A DNA stretch of 64,000 bases from Gammaproteobacteria bacterium (GCA_947480335.1 CANKCB010000002.1:94976-158975); one strand, 5' to 3'. Shown: positions 27,032 through 36,500, numbered from the stretch's first letter. Notes: generated by a model not told the origin, from the sequence alone. Translations and numbers: made by a program.

Positions 27032-27141
27032 GATGGTGTTCCCTGAGGGTACGTAATATCAGCATAGAAGATCTGCCCGGGCTTGTCTGTAATATTTTTT
27101 CGGTGATTTACCCGGGATGTACTCCGTTTTGTCATACTTCA

Positions 27142-29271
27142 CTAGAAGCTTCCACTAACAGACAAAGTAATTTTACGACCGTTATAGCGATTACGGACTT
27201 CCCGGAAATCCACAGGTGACAGACCACGTGCGCCAACGTAGACAGTTCGATCGCGCCATTCCTTGAAGTCGAGCAGATTCTCCCCCAGTACTTGCAGTTT
27301 TACTCCCCACCAACGGGTAGTTTCGATAAACGCATCCACCGCCACATCGTCATTATATGTATCCAGTTCATCGACTTTATATAAGGGACGTACATCACGT
27401 TCCGCTACGGTCACACCCCAGGCCACCTTGGCCGCTTCAAAATCCTGACGAAAATTCCCGCGCAAGAAATAATGGATATTGCGATTACTCGTCATCAGAC
27501 TTCGATAGGCAGTATTGCCACCCTGGGCAGATAGACGACGACTGACACCCAATACAGGATCGATCACCGTGGAGTCTTGCCACCTGGCTGTCAGCGTCAG
27601 TTTTGAGTTCGACAGGCCAATCCAGTCCAGCGGTATTGAATTTTCAATTTCAGTACCCCAGCGCCGCCCCTTGCCAATATTGCCCGGTACCGCATTGGTG
27701 GCAGTAAGGGGTAACAAGTCGAGTACATCATCTATCCAGTGATGAAACACGGTTACCTTGATGACACCGATTTTACCGAAGCGTTTTTCATAACTGAGAT
27801 CCGAAATCCAGGTGGAATCCGGATGTAGGTCAGGATTACCCAGCAATACATCATCGTCTTCAAAGACGGTAGTACTGATAAAGTCATTGAAATTCAGTTG
27901 TGAAATTTCCCGTTTGGCCGTTAACCGAATGCGTTGACCCGCACCAGCAGACCAGGTCACCACTCCGCTGGGTTTGAGAAAAGTAAAGCTGCGTTCCTGT
28001 TCACTATCACCGGTCTGTGAAATCGTTGAATATTCTGCGCCCAAACCGAAATCAAACTCGAATTTTCCCACAGACAGATTATCTTTTAATAGTACATCCC
28101 AGCGCACTTCATTCACTTTCGAATTGGCGCCAGGGACTTTGGTGACAACTGGGCCTACGCCTTTATCATCTGTCTGTACCAGTGAACCGTCCACCGCGTT
28201 ATAGGCACCTTCCAGATTCAGCTGGATATCGTGTTCAGGAATACCGGACCAGTTAAATTCCAGACGCGCGATGCCTTCAGTTGAATCGGTATCTGAATCA
28301 GCCGAACGGAACAGCGTTTGTACATTTGATGTATTGACCAGCCTGCGGGTGGAGAGCTTCGGAATATTTTCCAGATACAGCAGCAAGATGCCCTTGCCAA
28401 GCAAATTGGCATTCAGGTTACGAACTGCATCCACCCCGACTTCCAGTCCCTTGATGGTCAGATCGTCAATAATAAATTCATGCCGGTATTTACCCGGTGT
28501 AGCCAGCGGTGAAATTTTGATGCGTTGTTTCGGATTACGATGATCCGAACTGATTTTGCCGTTTGCATTGACCAGGGTTTCGCCAAACCAGGTGGAGGCA
28601 CTCAAGGTGCTTTCTACCTGTATTCCTCTGGATTGTTGTACGACTTCACTGGTTTCAGTCAGTGTGCCCAGGCTATTGTAGAGTTGGCGGTCTCCGGTTT
28701 CGCCATTTGCTTCGCGTTCAACAAAGACACCGGCGGTATAATCGATGTCAGAAATACGGTCGGTCAGTGACACATCCACCATCGGTTTGACCGGGCCACG
28801 ATTATTATGCCGCATTGAGGTTTCCCATCGCACCACAGCCGGCAGATCACCCTGCAGGATGATATTGACCAGGGCAGAATGTCCGAGCATATCAATACCG
28901 CGAACCTGGCCGCGTATCAGCTCGATTTTTTCAACCTGGCTGGCAACAATACGGGACAGGAATTGGGAAGGTGTATTTTGTTTCGCACTGGGACGTCGGC
29001 CATTGATCAGGATATTGCCGGCGGCTGCTCCGAATCCGCGATTATTTTCTCCATCATCCAGCAGAAATCCGGGGACCTGACGTACCATGTCCAGTGCTGT
29101 GCGCGGCTGATATTGAGTAAAGAAGTCTGCGTTATAACTGACCAGCTGGTCCTGGGTCTGTGCCGTTGTTACCGAGGGTGATTGCTGTGCAGTCTGTTGT
29201 GCCACACCCATCAATGGTGTACACAGCCCCAGCATGATTGCCACATACAGCAAGTTAAGTCCCGCTTTCAT
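27142..29271 (-). CDS. TonB-dependent outer-membrane receptor
   Basis: A 709-aa receptor with a signal peptide (cleaved near GVAQQ), a plug domain (about 45-165: ALDMVRQVPGFLLDDG, GNILINGRRPS, EKIELIRGQV), and a long beta-barrel ending in the outer-membrane signature phenylalanine (LSVSGSF). No clear TonB box is seen near the mature N-terminus. Such receptors import siderophores, vitamins or carbohydrates; nothing nearby specifies the substrate. GGGGGAG precedes the ATG closely. It differs from the btuB-like receptor at 52810. Confidence 0.87.
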   Translation of the reverse strand: MKAGLNLLYVAIMLGLCTPLMGVAQQTAQQSPSVTTAQTQDQLVSYNADFFTQYQPRTALDMVRQVPGFLLDDGENNRGFGAAAGNILINGRRPSAKQNTPSQFLSRIVASQVEKIELIRGQVRGIDMLGHSALVNIILQGDLPAVVRWETSMRHNNRGPVKPMVDVSLTDRISDIDYTAGVFVEREANGETGDRQLYNSLGTLTETSEVVQQSRGIQVESTLSASTWFGETLVNANGKISSDHRNPKQRIKISPLATPGKYRHEFIIDDLTIKGLEVGVDAVRNLNANLLGKGILLLYLENIPKLSTRRLVNTSNVQTLFRSADSDTDSTEGIARLEFNWSGIPEHDIQLNLEGAYNAVDGSLVQTDDKGVGPVVTKVPGANSKVNEVRWDVLLKDNLSVGKFEFDFGLGAEYSTISQTGDSEQERSFTFLKPSGVVTWSAGAGQRIRLTAKREISQLNFNDFISTTVFEDDDVLLGNPDLHPDSTWISDLSYEKRFGKIGVIKVTVFHHWIDDVLDLLPLTATNAVPGNIGKGRRWGTEIENSIPLDWIGLSNSKLTLTARWQDSTVIDPVLGVSRRLSAQGGNTAYRSLMTSNRNIHYFLRGNFRQDFEAAKVAWGVTVAERDVRPLYKVDELDTYNDDVAVDAFIETTRWWGVKLQVLGENLLDFKEWRDRTVYVGARGLSPVDFREVRNRYNGRKITLSVSGSF

Positions 29272-29399
29272 TACTCCCCCATAAGATCGGTTTTGCCAAG
29301 TATCCCAACCTCGTGCAAAGACGTCCAGTGATTAAATTGTGCACGCACAGTCTGACAAAAGCAGTCTGTAAAGGGGTGTGTCAGTCAGTGTAGATGGAT

Positions 29400-29837
29400 T
29401 TACAAAGGGCTACAGTTTTTGGGTAACAGATTGGCGGCAACCGTTCCCTTGCAGGTCCAGACCAGCGTGTTGTTTTCGATAGTCGGGATCAGTTGGATTA
29501 TCTTGCCTTCGATACCAGAGGCAGATTCCAACCCGGGTCGGCTAACATAATGGACGCTAATCACACCGGGACCCTCGATGCCAACTTCAATGGCTTTTAC
29601 AATCGTCTGGCTAAGGTCTACCCGGATATCGTTTTTTTCATTCAACCAGGCCTTGTTATCCGGCAGGCTGTGTCTGGCAGCCCAATAATCGGCTATCGCT
29701 GTTTTATAGGCAATCGCATTGGACAAACCCTGCAGCACTCTGGCCTTATCCGTCAAACCGACCTTTTTGTCTGTAAAGACAAAATTCCAGGTCAGCACGA
29801 TCACGGCGAGAATAAGCACGAGCAGGGTTTTGTTCAT
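29400..29837 (-). CDS. Pilin-like protein with atypical N-terminus
   Basis: A 145-aa membrane-anchored protein. One hydrophobic helix (3-21, LLVLILAVIVLTWNFVF) is followed by a pilin-like globular part: helix YKTAIADYWAARHSLPD, beta region around VISVHYVSRPG, then a C-terminal disulfide loop of the type-IV pilin kind (WTCKGTVAANLLPKNC). It lacks the GFTLIE prepilin-peptidase motif, so it would not be processed as a standard pilin. It may be a minor-pilin relative or an unrelated domain with a similar fold. Confidence 0.5.
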   Translation of the reverse strand: MNKTLLVLILAVIVLTWNFVFTDKKVGLTDKARVLQGLSNAIAYKTAIADYWAARHSLPDNKAWLNEKNDIRVDLSQTIVKAIEVGIEGPGVISVHYVSRPGLESASGIEGKIIQLIPTIENNTLVWTCKGTVAANLLPKNCSPL

Positions 29838-30005
29838 TCATTAATAATAGGCGAGCAGGCTTAAAATGCAATAATGTTTCTGAATTGTGCAAGTTGTTAG
29901 AATTGATGCGTGGCAGCACAGTATAAATAATCTGCGCAGAACCCTGCGCCACGTGTAAACTTTCTGTCAATACCAACCGTTCTTGTCATCCCGGGAGAAA
30001 ATTGC

Positions 30006-31130
30006 ATGATATCGGAATATATGTCGAAGACACGCTTGCACACTTTTGCCGCTTCAATCGTGCTTATCGGATGCGCCAGTCTGGTACACAGTGCTGAAGT
30101 TCTATCGCAACAGATATCACCGGTATCAATATATTTTAAGGTGGATCCCTACTGGCCCAAACATTTGCCGAATGACTGGGTGACAGGAAATGTGGGTGGT
30201 GCGTGTGTCGATGCGAACGATCATGTGATTACTGTTAACCGCACCGCCGACGAAGGCAATCTCAGTGACAAGGAAATGGAAGTTGGGCGCGCCGCGCCGC
30301 CAATCATCGAATTTGATGCTGAAGGAAACGTGGTGAACTCCTGGGGTGATGTGAAAATTGTCCCGTTTGGCATTCATGATTGTTATGTCGATTTTGAAGG
30401 CAATATCTGGATTGGCGGTAATCGCGATGCCATCGCCCAGAAATACACACATGATGGCAAGTTGCTAATACAGATTGGTGAGAAAGGTGTGTTTGATACC
30501 GATGATGGCACCATCAAGGGTAAGCCAAATAACTCCAGCAAAACCCGTTTGAATCGTCCTTCCAGCTTTGCCGTGGATGCGGCCAATGGGGATGTCTATA
30601 TCACCGATGGTTATGGTAATAAGCGGGTAGTGGTGTTCGACAAGAACGGCAAGTATCTGCGACAGTTCGGTCGTCAGGCGACAGAAGAGGAAACCAAGAA
30701 CGGCACCGGAGGTGTATTTACTGAAGTTGTCCATCATGTGGCCATCAGCAAGGAAGGTTTGCTCTATGTGTGTGATCGGGAAGGACGTCGTATCCAGGTG
30801 TTTGACAAGATGGGTAATTTTAAACAGAACCTGACGATCCCCCGACGTCGGGTAGAATTGCCCGGTAACGGTGAGCCTTACTGGACCGTATTTTCCCGTG
30901 ACCCGGATCAAAAGTACCTGATCGTTGCAGGTGGCGAGGATGAAGCCTTGTGGATCATTGAACGTAAAACTGGCAAGGTACTGGAAGGCTTTGGCAATAT
31001 GGGACATCTGGCAGGCGAGTTTACCTTCCTGCATAGTTTGTCGACCAATTCAAAAGGTGACCTGTTTATCGGTGAAACCAATGGTGGCAGACGTTCGCAG
31101 AAACTGAAACTGGTCAATCCATTACCCTGA
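30006..31130 (+). CDS. Exported NHL-repeat beta-propeller protein
   Basis: A 374-aa protein with a signal peptide (ending near VHSAE) and repeated NHL-like strands (VDFEGNIWIGG, VDAANGDVYITDGYGNKRVVVFDKNG, ISKEGLLYVCDREGRRIQVFD), making a six-bladed propeller related to peptidyl-alpha-hydroxyglycine lyase. The lyase activity is not demonstrated for the bacterial group. GGGAGAA is eight bases upstream of the ATG. Its last 54 nt reappear at 32021-32074 as a remnant of a second copy. Arginine is encoded almost only by CGN codons (18 of 19), in contrast to the next gene. Confidence 0.8.
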   Translation: MISEYMSKTRLHTFAASIVLIGCASLVHSAEVLSQQISPVSIYFKVDPYWPKHLPNDWVTGNVGGACVDANDHVITVNRTADEGNLSDKEMEVGRAAPPIIEFDAEGNVVNSWGDVKIVPFGIHDCYVDFEGNIWIGGNRDAIAQKYTHDGKLLIQIGEKGVFDTDDGTIKGKPNNSSKTRLNRPSSFAVDAANGDVYITDGYGNKRVVVFDKNGKYLRQFGRQATEEETKNGTGGVFTEVVHHVAISKEGLLYVCDREGRRIQVFDKMGNFKQNLTIPRRRVELPGNGEPYWTVFSRDPDQKYLIVAGGEDEALWIIERKTGKVLEGFGNMGHLAGEFTFLHSLSTNSKGDLFIGETNGGRRSQKLKLVNPLP

Positions 31131-31151
31131 TTAATAATGAGGAAAATGAAC

Positions 31152-31970
31152 ATGAATAAATCGATTGGATTAGTAGTTTCCGGGTTGATTGGTATTTTAG
31201 TTCTTGCAGCATCATTAGGTAGTTTTTACACAGTCGATCAGGGAGAAAGAGCTGTTGTTTTACGAAACGGCGCCGTCGTCAGAACCAGCGAACCGGGGCT
31301 TGGATGGAAAACACCCTTTATTGATAATGTTAAGAAAATTTCCGTCCAGAGCAGAAAATTTACGCAAGATAAAATGGCTGCATATTCCCGTGATCAGCAG
31401 CCAGCAACAATAACGTTATCTGTTAACTACAGGCTAAATCCTGGTTCTGTTGCGCAAATTTATTCCGATTACGGTTCCGAGGATGGCGTGGTGGACAGGC
31501 TTGTTTCCCCAAGAACGCAGACCCTGCTAAAAACCGTGTTCGGACAGTTCACTGCAGCTTCAGCAATTCAGGAAAGAGACAGGCTGAATACAGATGTATT
31601 TGCAGCCATCTCTGAATCTATAAAAGGCACAGTAACTATTGAATCAGTCCAGATAGAAAATATTGATTTTTCTGACGCATACGAGAAATCTGTTGAACAA
31701 AGGATGTTGGCTGAAGTTGAGGTTCAAAAGGTGCGGCAGAATCTTGAGAGAGAGAAAGTTCAGGCAGAAATTGTAGTTACACAAGCAAAAGCAAAGGCTT
31801 TTCAAGTGAGAGAGACGGGGCAGGCAGAAGCAGACGCTATCAGAGCAAGAGGTGAGGCATTGCAGGACAGCCCGAATCTGGTGTCGCTGGTTCAGGCAGA
31901 GAAGTGGAACGGAGTACTGCCAACAACCATGATACCAAGTGACACAATACCAATTATTAATGCCAAATGA
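31152..31970 (+). CDS. SPFH/prohibitin-like membrane protein
   Basis: A 272-aa band-7 protein with an N-terminal membrane anchor (LVVSGLIGILVLAASLGSF), an SPFH domain (TVDQGERAVVLRNGAVV, GLGWKTPFID), and an Ala/Glu/Gln-rich coiled coil (about 195-245). Such proteins scaffold membrane proteases or lipid domains. ATG 31152 lies eight bases after AGGA; earlier ATGs at 31137 and 31146 are too close. Codon usage is foreign: 13 of 16 arginines use AGA or AGG versus 1 of 19 in the preceding NHL gene, and the gene looks AT-richer. It sits between the NHL gene and a duplicate of that gene's 3' end. Confidence 0.88.
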   Translation: MNKSIGLVVSGLIGILVLAASLGSFYTVDQGERAVVLRNGAVVRTSEPGLGWKTPFIDNVKKISVQSRKFTQDKMAAYSRDQQPATITLSVNYRLNPGSVAQIYSDYGSEDGVVDRLVSPRTQTLLKTVFGQFTAASAIQERDRLNTDVFAAISESIKGTVTIESVQIENIDFSDAYEKSVEQRMLAEVEVQKVRQNLEREKVQAEIVVTQAKAKAFQVRETGQAEADAIRARGEALQDSPNLVSLVQAEKWNGVLPTTMIPSDTIPIINAK

Positions 31971-32020
31971 TAAAACCCTGTACCAAGATTACAGAGTCAA
32001 ACCACGTAACATGTGAAGAT

Positions 32021-32074
32021 ACCAATGGCGGCAGACGTTCGCAGAAACTGAAACTGGTCAATCCGCTGCCCTGA
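32021..32074 (+). pseudogene. Duplicated 3' end of NHL gene
   Basis: 54 nt matching 31077-31130 at 50 of 54 positions, ending in the same TGA. Translated, both give TNGGRRSQKLKLVNPLP. All four differences are synonymous (GGT/GGC, CCA/CCG, TTA/CTG), so the copy seems to derive from a paralog that evolved under protein-level selection before most of it was lost. Confidence 0.8.
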
Positions 32075-32093
32075 TGTCAGTTAGGGATAAACC

Positions 32094-32420
32094 ATGTTAA
32101 AGAACCTCAAAGATCCCAGGGAAGCACGGGATGCCATGTTATCGCTGTTGCCCACCAGTGGTACGCTTGCCGGTATCAGTATCGGTTTAGTTGGTGTGAT
32201 TAACTCCGGCATGAAGGGGAGTGTCTCGACAATTGCAGATGATGTATTACTGGTTGCCGCGCTGGGATTTTTGTTTGTCTGCTATATGATATTTTTCGCT
32301 ATTCGGCACGTAGATACAAAAATCGCTACTGGTCTAATGCATCTGATAGACATCACCTTCCTTTTTTCCATGACACTGGTTGTTTTTTCCGGATTTATCG
32401 TTGTATACGAGTTTATCTAG
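32094..32420 (+). CDS. Small three-helix membrane protein
   Basis: A 108-aa protein with three predicted transmembrane helices (about 20-40, 48-70 and 80-105) and a short charged N-terminus (KNLKDPREARDAML). I do not recognise a family. TTAGGGATAAACC gives an acceptable ribosome site before the ATG, 20 bp after the NHL-gene remnant. It might be a transporter accessory subunit or stand-alone membrane protein. Confidence 0.6.
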   Translation: MLKNLKDPREARDAMLSLLPTSGTLAGISIGLVGVINSGMKGSVSTIADDVLLVAALGFLFVCYMIFFAIRHVDTKIATGLMHLIDITFLFSMTLVVFSGFIVVYEFI

Positions 32421-32558
32421 ATTGGCTTGTATCCCTGACCTTTGTAATCCAGGGATATTAAACACAGAATTTAATCTGTAATAGCCCTGTCTGTACTTGC
32501 CAGACGACAGGTAACAATGACAGACTTGAATCGTCTCCAACTGCTGAAGGAAAGTGCC

Positions 32559-33644
32559 ATGCCCTCTACCCTGAATACCCACTTGTCTGGAATATTGGTT
32601 TCCTGTTCTTTGCTTTGGCTAGCCGTACCTGTGTATGCACAGGAACCCGCCGCCTGGAGTGCCGGTGATGAGCTGGAATTCCATACTTTTTCAATCGTAG
32701 CCATCGATCCGTTGACCGGTGAGTCCGGAGTAACGGTCACCACGCGTCGTCCTTGTGTCGGTAATGCGGTTCCCTGGGTGCGTCCGGGAGTGGGTGCGGT
32801 CGCAACTCAAGGTGGCACACGAATAGAGTACGGAATTGACGTGCTCGATTTACTGGAAAAGGGCATGTCAGCCCAGCAAGCATTGGATAAGGTCGTTGCA
32901 GCTGATGAGGGACGCGAAAACCGGCAGGTCGGTGTGATTGATATGAAAGGTCGTACAGCACAATGGACCGGTAAAAAGCAGTATGGCTCAGAGGCGCAGG
33001 GGGACTGGGTTAAAATGCGTACCGGCGAGAATTATGCGGTACAGGGTAATTCATTGGTTGGGCCTGAAGTCGTCGATGCGGTGGCCGACACGTTTGAAAA
33101 GAGTGCCGGAAAAAACCGTCATCTTGCCGACAGGATGATCGAAGCCATCCAGGCCGGACAGGCGTTGGGTGGTGATGGTCGTCATGGTGATACACAGTCT
33201 GCCGCCGTACTGGTGGCCGATCCGCGACCGGGCATGAGCCGTCGCCCGGATCATATCGGTGTGGAAATCAGTGTGTGTGAAAATCCGGAACCGGTTGCCG
33301 AGTTGCGTCGTATCTATAATACGCTCGCCGAAACGCTCGGTTACAGAACGTTGAGCCAGTTTCAGGGTAACGACATCGTACAGCTAAAAGTGATGCTGCA
33401 TGCGTTGGGTTATTACAGAAAGAATACGCCCGAGCTGTCTTTAAAAGATCCCTCCCTGCGGATTTATGATCCGGAAACGATTGATGCGGTAGATCAATTT
33501 CGCTCAGATCAGGGTTGGAACACTCCTGTAAAAGGTTACGTGGATACCCGCACTGTTGAACGACTGTGGAGCAAGCTGGAGCAGGCCGGGCAAGCGGCGG
33601 AGATACGTAAACAGTTGATGGATATTAATCGTGTGACGCGTTAG
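32559..33644 (+). CDS. Exported DUF1028 hydrolase with peptidoglycan-binding-like domain
   Basis: A 361-aa protein with a signal peptide (LLWLAVPVYAQE), a DUF1028 domain (about 30-240: HTFSIVAIDPLTGESGV, YAVQGNSLVGPEVVDA, GGDGRHGDTQSAAVLV) of the Ntn-hydrolase type, and a C-terminal PG-binding-1-like helical domain (about 270-350: VQLKVMLHALGYYR). ATG 32559 has AAGGAAAG upstream and begins the signal peptide; an ATG at 32517 would add 14 residues before it. DUF1028 proteins are otherwise uncharacterised amidohydrolase-like enzymes. AbgT follows after 11 bp, so its product may be imported by that transporter. Confidence 0.8.
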   Translation: MPSTLNTHLSGILVSCSLLWLAVPVYAQEPAAWSAGDELEFHTFSIVAIDPLTGESGVTVTTRRPCVGNAVPWVRPGVGAVATQGGTRIEYGIDVLDLLEKGMSAQQALDKVVAADEGRENRQVGVIDMKGRTAQWTGKKQYGSEAQGDWVKMRTGENYAVQGNSLVGPEVVDAVADTFEKSAGKNRHLADRMIEAIQAGQALGGDGRHGDTQSAAVLVADPRPGMSRRPDHIGVEISVCENPEPVAELRRIYNTLAETLGYRTLSQFQGNDIVQLKVMLHALGYYRKNTPELSLKDPSLRIYDPETIDAVDQFRSDQGWNTPVKGYVDTRTVERLWSKLEQAGQAAEIRKQLMDINRVTR

Positions 33645-33655
33645 TGAACTAGATT

Positions 33656-35149
33656 ATGAACCTCCAGACATTACTCGACTCGATAGAAAGTTCCGGTAAT
33701 CGCTTGCCAAATCCGGCCATGATGTTTGTGGTCTTGTGTATTAGTGTGCTGGTGATTTCTGCAATCTGCGCGGCGTTATCGTTACAGGCGGTACATCCTG
33801 TCACTGGCGATATGATTACAGCGGTTAATCTGCTCAGTGTTGCCGGATTGCATCGTATCTTGACTGAGTCGGTGACCAACTTTACCGGCTTCGCACCGGT
33901 AGGTACGGTGCTGGTTGCAATCATGGGGGTCGGCATTGCTGAACATTCCGGATTACTGGCTACTGTGTTGCGTGTCACCGTGTTGAAAGTACCGAAACAG
34001 ATGTTAAGTTTTACCATCGTATTTACCGGCATCATGTCGAGCATGGCGGCTGATACCGGATACGTGGTGTTAATCCCGCTGGCGGGCCTGATCTATGCCA
34101 GTGCCGGGCGCAATCCCGTGGCTGGTATTGCAGCGGCATTTGCCGGTGTGTCCGGTGGCTTCAGCGCGAACCTGCTTATCACACCGATTGATGCGATTCT
34201 ATCGGGTATCTCCACCGAGGCTGCATCATTGATTCAACCGGATTACACAGTCAGTGCGGCGAGTAACTATTATTTTATGGCCGCCTCGACATTTTTATTG
34301 TCTCTGGTCGGTACGTGGATTACCGAAAAAATCATCAGCAAACGACTTCCCGACGCTGACAAAACAGCTGTCGAGCTCGAACAGATATCTGCGGCAGATT
34401 TAAAAGGCCTGCAGTTTGTGGCGTTGTTTACTCTGGGCTTTATAGTCATGATTCTGCTTGGTTTGATCCCCCAGACAGGTTATCTGCGCGATCCGGCGAC
34501 CGGCAGTATTCTGACTTCGCCCTTCCTCAAAGGCATCGTGGTGGTCATTGCCATTTATGCTGCTCTGGCAGGCATTTTGTTTGGTCGTGTCAGTGGTCGT
34601 TATAGTCAGGCCAGTCAGTTCGTTGAGGGCATGGAACAGAATCTGGCCGCCATGGCGAGCTATCTGGTATTAATGTTTTTCGCGGCACAATTTGTCAGCT
34701 ATTTTTCCTGGAGCAATCTTGGCAGTATTCTGGCCATCAGTGGTGCCGGTGTGCTCAAGGCCATGCAGATGAACACGGCCTCGCTGCTCATCGGGTTCAT
34801 TGCGTTTGTGGCTATACTGGATCTGTTTATTGGTAGTGCTTCGGCCAAATGGGCATTGATTGCGCCCGTATTTGTTCCTATGTTCATGTTGTCGGGTATC
34901 TCGCCCGAAGCGACTCAGGTGGCTTACCGTATCAGTGACAGCACCTCGAATATCATTTCCCCCTTGATGCCCTATTTTGGTGTGGTGGTTGCCTTTGCCC
35001 GTGTCCATGACCGCAATATTGGTATGGGCAGTATCATTGCGATGATGCTGCCGTATTCCATCGGGTTTCTGGTATGCTGGTCATTATTACTCGCGCTCTG
35101 GGTCATGCTCGGTTGGCCGCTGGGTCCAGGTGCCGGTGTTGCAATCTGA
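33656..35149 (+). CDS. AbgT-family transporter
   Basis: A 497-aa inner-membrane protein with about a dozen transmembrane helices. It resembles the p-aminobenzoyl-glutamate transporter family: NRLPNPAMMFVVLC near the start, FAPVGTVLVAIMGVGIAEHSGLL, and SASAKWALIAPVFVPMFMLSGISPEATQVAYRI near the C-terminus. Family members take up p-aminobenzoyl-glutamate or export antimetabolites such as sulfonamides. It starts 11 bp after the DUF1028 gene and is probably cotranscribed with it, linking a secreted amidase-type enzyme to uptake or efflux. Confidence 0.9.
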   Translation: MNLQTLLDSIESSGNRLPNPAMMFVVLCISVLVISAICAALSLQAVHPVTGDMITAVNLLSVAGLHRILTESVTNFTGFAPVGTVLVAIMGVGIAEHSGLLATVLRVTVLKVPKQMLSFTIVFTGIMSSMAADTGYVVLIPLAGLIYASAGRNPVAGIAAAFAGVSGGFSANLLITPIDAILSGISTEAASLIQPDYTVSAASNYYFMAASTFLLSLVGTWITEKIISKRLPDADKTAVELEQISAADLKGLQFVALFTLGFIVMILLGLIPQTGYLRDPATGSILTSPFLKGIVVVIAIYAALAGILFGRVSGRYSQASQFVEGMEQNLAAMASYLVLMFFAAQFVSYFSWSNLGSILAISGAGVLKAMQMNTASLLIGFIAFVAILDLFIGSASAKWALIAPVFVPMFMLSGISPEATQVAYRISDSTSNIISPLMPYFGVVVAFARVHDRNIGMGSIIAMMLPYSIGFLVCWSLLLALWVMLGWPLGPGAGVAI

Positions 35150-35218
35150 TACAAACAGGGGTAATTCCTGTCTGCCCATCAATGTTCCTGTTTAACCAAC
35201 TAACAAGAAGGAGTATGT

Positions 35219-35644
35219 ATGTTACGCAAAGGCTCAGCAGTCTGGAAAGGTAATCTGAAAGAGGGCAAAGGCACGGTTTCGACCGAAAGCGCTGTGTTAT
35301 CAGACACACAGTATTCATTCAGTACCCGGTTTGAGCAGGGCAAGGGTACAAATCCGGAAGAACTGATTGCAGCAGCGCATGCCGGTTGCTTCTCGATGGC
35401 TTTGTCAGCACAGTTGGGTAATGCGGGCGTCACACCTGAAAGCATTGCGACTACCGCCACGCTAACGCTCGAAAAACTGGAAAGCGGATTTACCATCACC
35501 GCGATACATCTGACGGTCGTTGCCAAAATCCCGGGTGTAGATAAATCTGTTTTTGAAACCGCCGCAAACAATGCCAAAGCAGGATGCCCGGTATCAAAAG
35601 TGTTGAATGCTACCATCACGATGGATGCGAAACTCGAATCCTGA
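35219..35644 (+). CDS. OsmC-family peroxide reductase
   Basis: A 141-aa OsmC/Ohr fold protein. The two catalytic cysteines sit in AAHAGCFSMALS and KAGCPVSKVL, consistent with thiol-dependent reduction of organic hydroperoxides. The spacing and sequence (GTNPEELIAAAHAG) place it with OsmC rather than Ohr. AAGGAGT is six bases upstream of ATG 35219. It lies between AbgT and an exported rhodanese, perhaps as an oxidative-stress gene in the same transcript. Confidence 0.9.
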   Translation: MLRKGSAVWKGNLKEGKGTVSTESAVLSDTQYSFSTRFEQGKGTNPEELIAAAHAGCFSMALSAQLGNAGVTPESIATTATLTLEKLESGFTITAIHLTVVAKIPGVDKSVFETAANNAKAGCPVSKVLNATITMDAKLES

Positions 35645-35696
35645 TCGTGTTGTTTATATAGTCAATTCTTTAGCTTTCAACTACGGAAACGATATT

Positions 35697-36500
35697 ATGA
35701 ATCTCCCACAGCAGAAAATTATGTTTATTCCCTCGATGATAGTGTCAGTGCTATTGTCAGTAGTATCGTTGTTGCCTGTTTCGGTACAGGCCCAGCAAGG
35801 TAATGTACTCAATGCCACCATGGGCGAGACAGAACCGACACCCGAGGCGAGTATCGCTGAAGTGCGCCAGTTGCTGGTTGATGGCAGTGCGGTGCTGCTG
35901 GATTCACGTTCCCACGAACAGTTTGCGGCAGGCCATATTCCCGGTGCTCATAATATTGATATCGCCCCTGAAAAACCGGAATATCTGGTCGAAGTTGAAA
36001 AACTGCTGGCGGGTGACAAAACCAGGGCGCTGGTACTCTATTGCAATGGCCCAAACTGTGGTGCCAGTCGTGCACTCGGTAAAAAGCTGGTCGCAGCAGG
36101 ATATACTCATGTACGACGGTTCCAGCTGGGTATACCTTTCTGGCGCACCATGGGAGGCCCAACCGCCATTGAACTGGAAGGGATAATGCGCATCTATGAT
36201 GTCGACCGTACCGCAGTCTATTTTGACGGTCGTTCACCAGATGCCTTTGCGCAAGCCAGTATCCCCGGCACGCATAATGTTCCGGTTGAACAGCTGGAGG
36301 CAGGGGCACTCGATAAGGCACCCAAACCACGCCAGGATCTGAACACGCGTATTATCCTGTTTGCCGATAATGGTGAACAAGCCTATAAGCTGGCAGCGGC
36401 TATGGCAGACTCACCCTATAATAACGTGAACTATTATCCCGGTACCTTTGAGTCATTGCGGAAGGCGATCCTGGAAAAAATGGCGGTGGGTAATAAATAA
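35697..36500 (+). CDS. Exported tandem rhodanese protein
   Basis: A 267-aa protein with a signal peptide (SVVSLLPVSVQAQQ) and two rhodanese domains. The first (about 55-150) has an active-site cysteine in VLYCNGPNCGASRA. The second (about 165-260) has FADNGEQAYKLA in the same position and lacks the cysteine, so it is probably structural or regulatory. Exported rhodaneses transfer sulfane sulfur or act on periplasmic thiols. ATG 35697 follows CGGAAA; the frame extends further upstream into osmC but has no signal there. Confidence 0.85.
   Translation: MNLPQQKIMFIPSMIVSVLLSVVSLLPVSVQAQQGNVLNATMGETEPTPEASIAEVRQLLVDGSAVLLDSRSHEQFAAGHIPGAHNIDIAPEKPEYLVEVEKLLAGDKTRALVLYCNGPNCGASRALGKKLVAAGYTHVRRFQLGIPFWRTMGGPTAIELEGIMRIYDVDRTAVYFDGRSPDAFAQASIPGTHNVPVEQLEAGALDKAPKPRQDLNTRIILFADNGEQAYKLAAAMADSPYNNVNYYPGTFESLRKAILEKMAVGNK

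Noticed and set aside
35809-36330. Minus-strand frame of 173 codons opposite the rhodanese gene
   Set aside because: The plus-strand protein has signal peptide and rhodanese motifs; the antisense frame has none.
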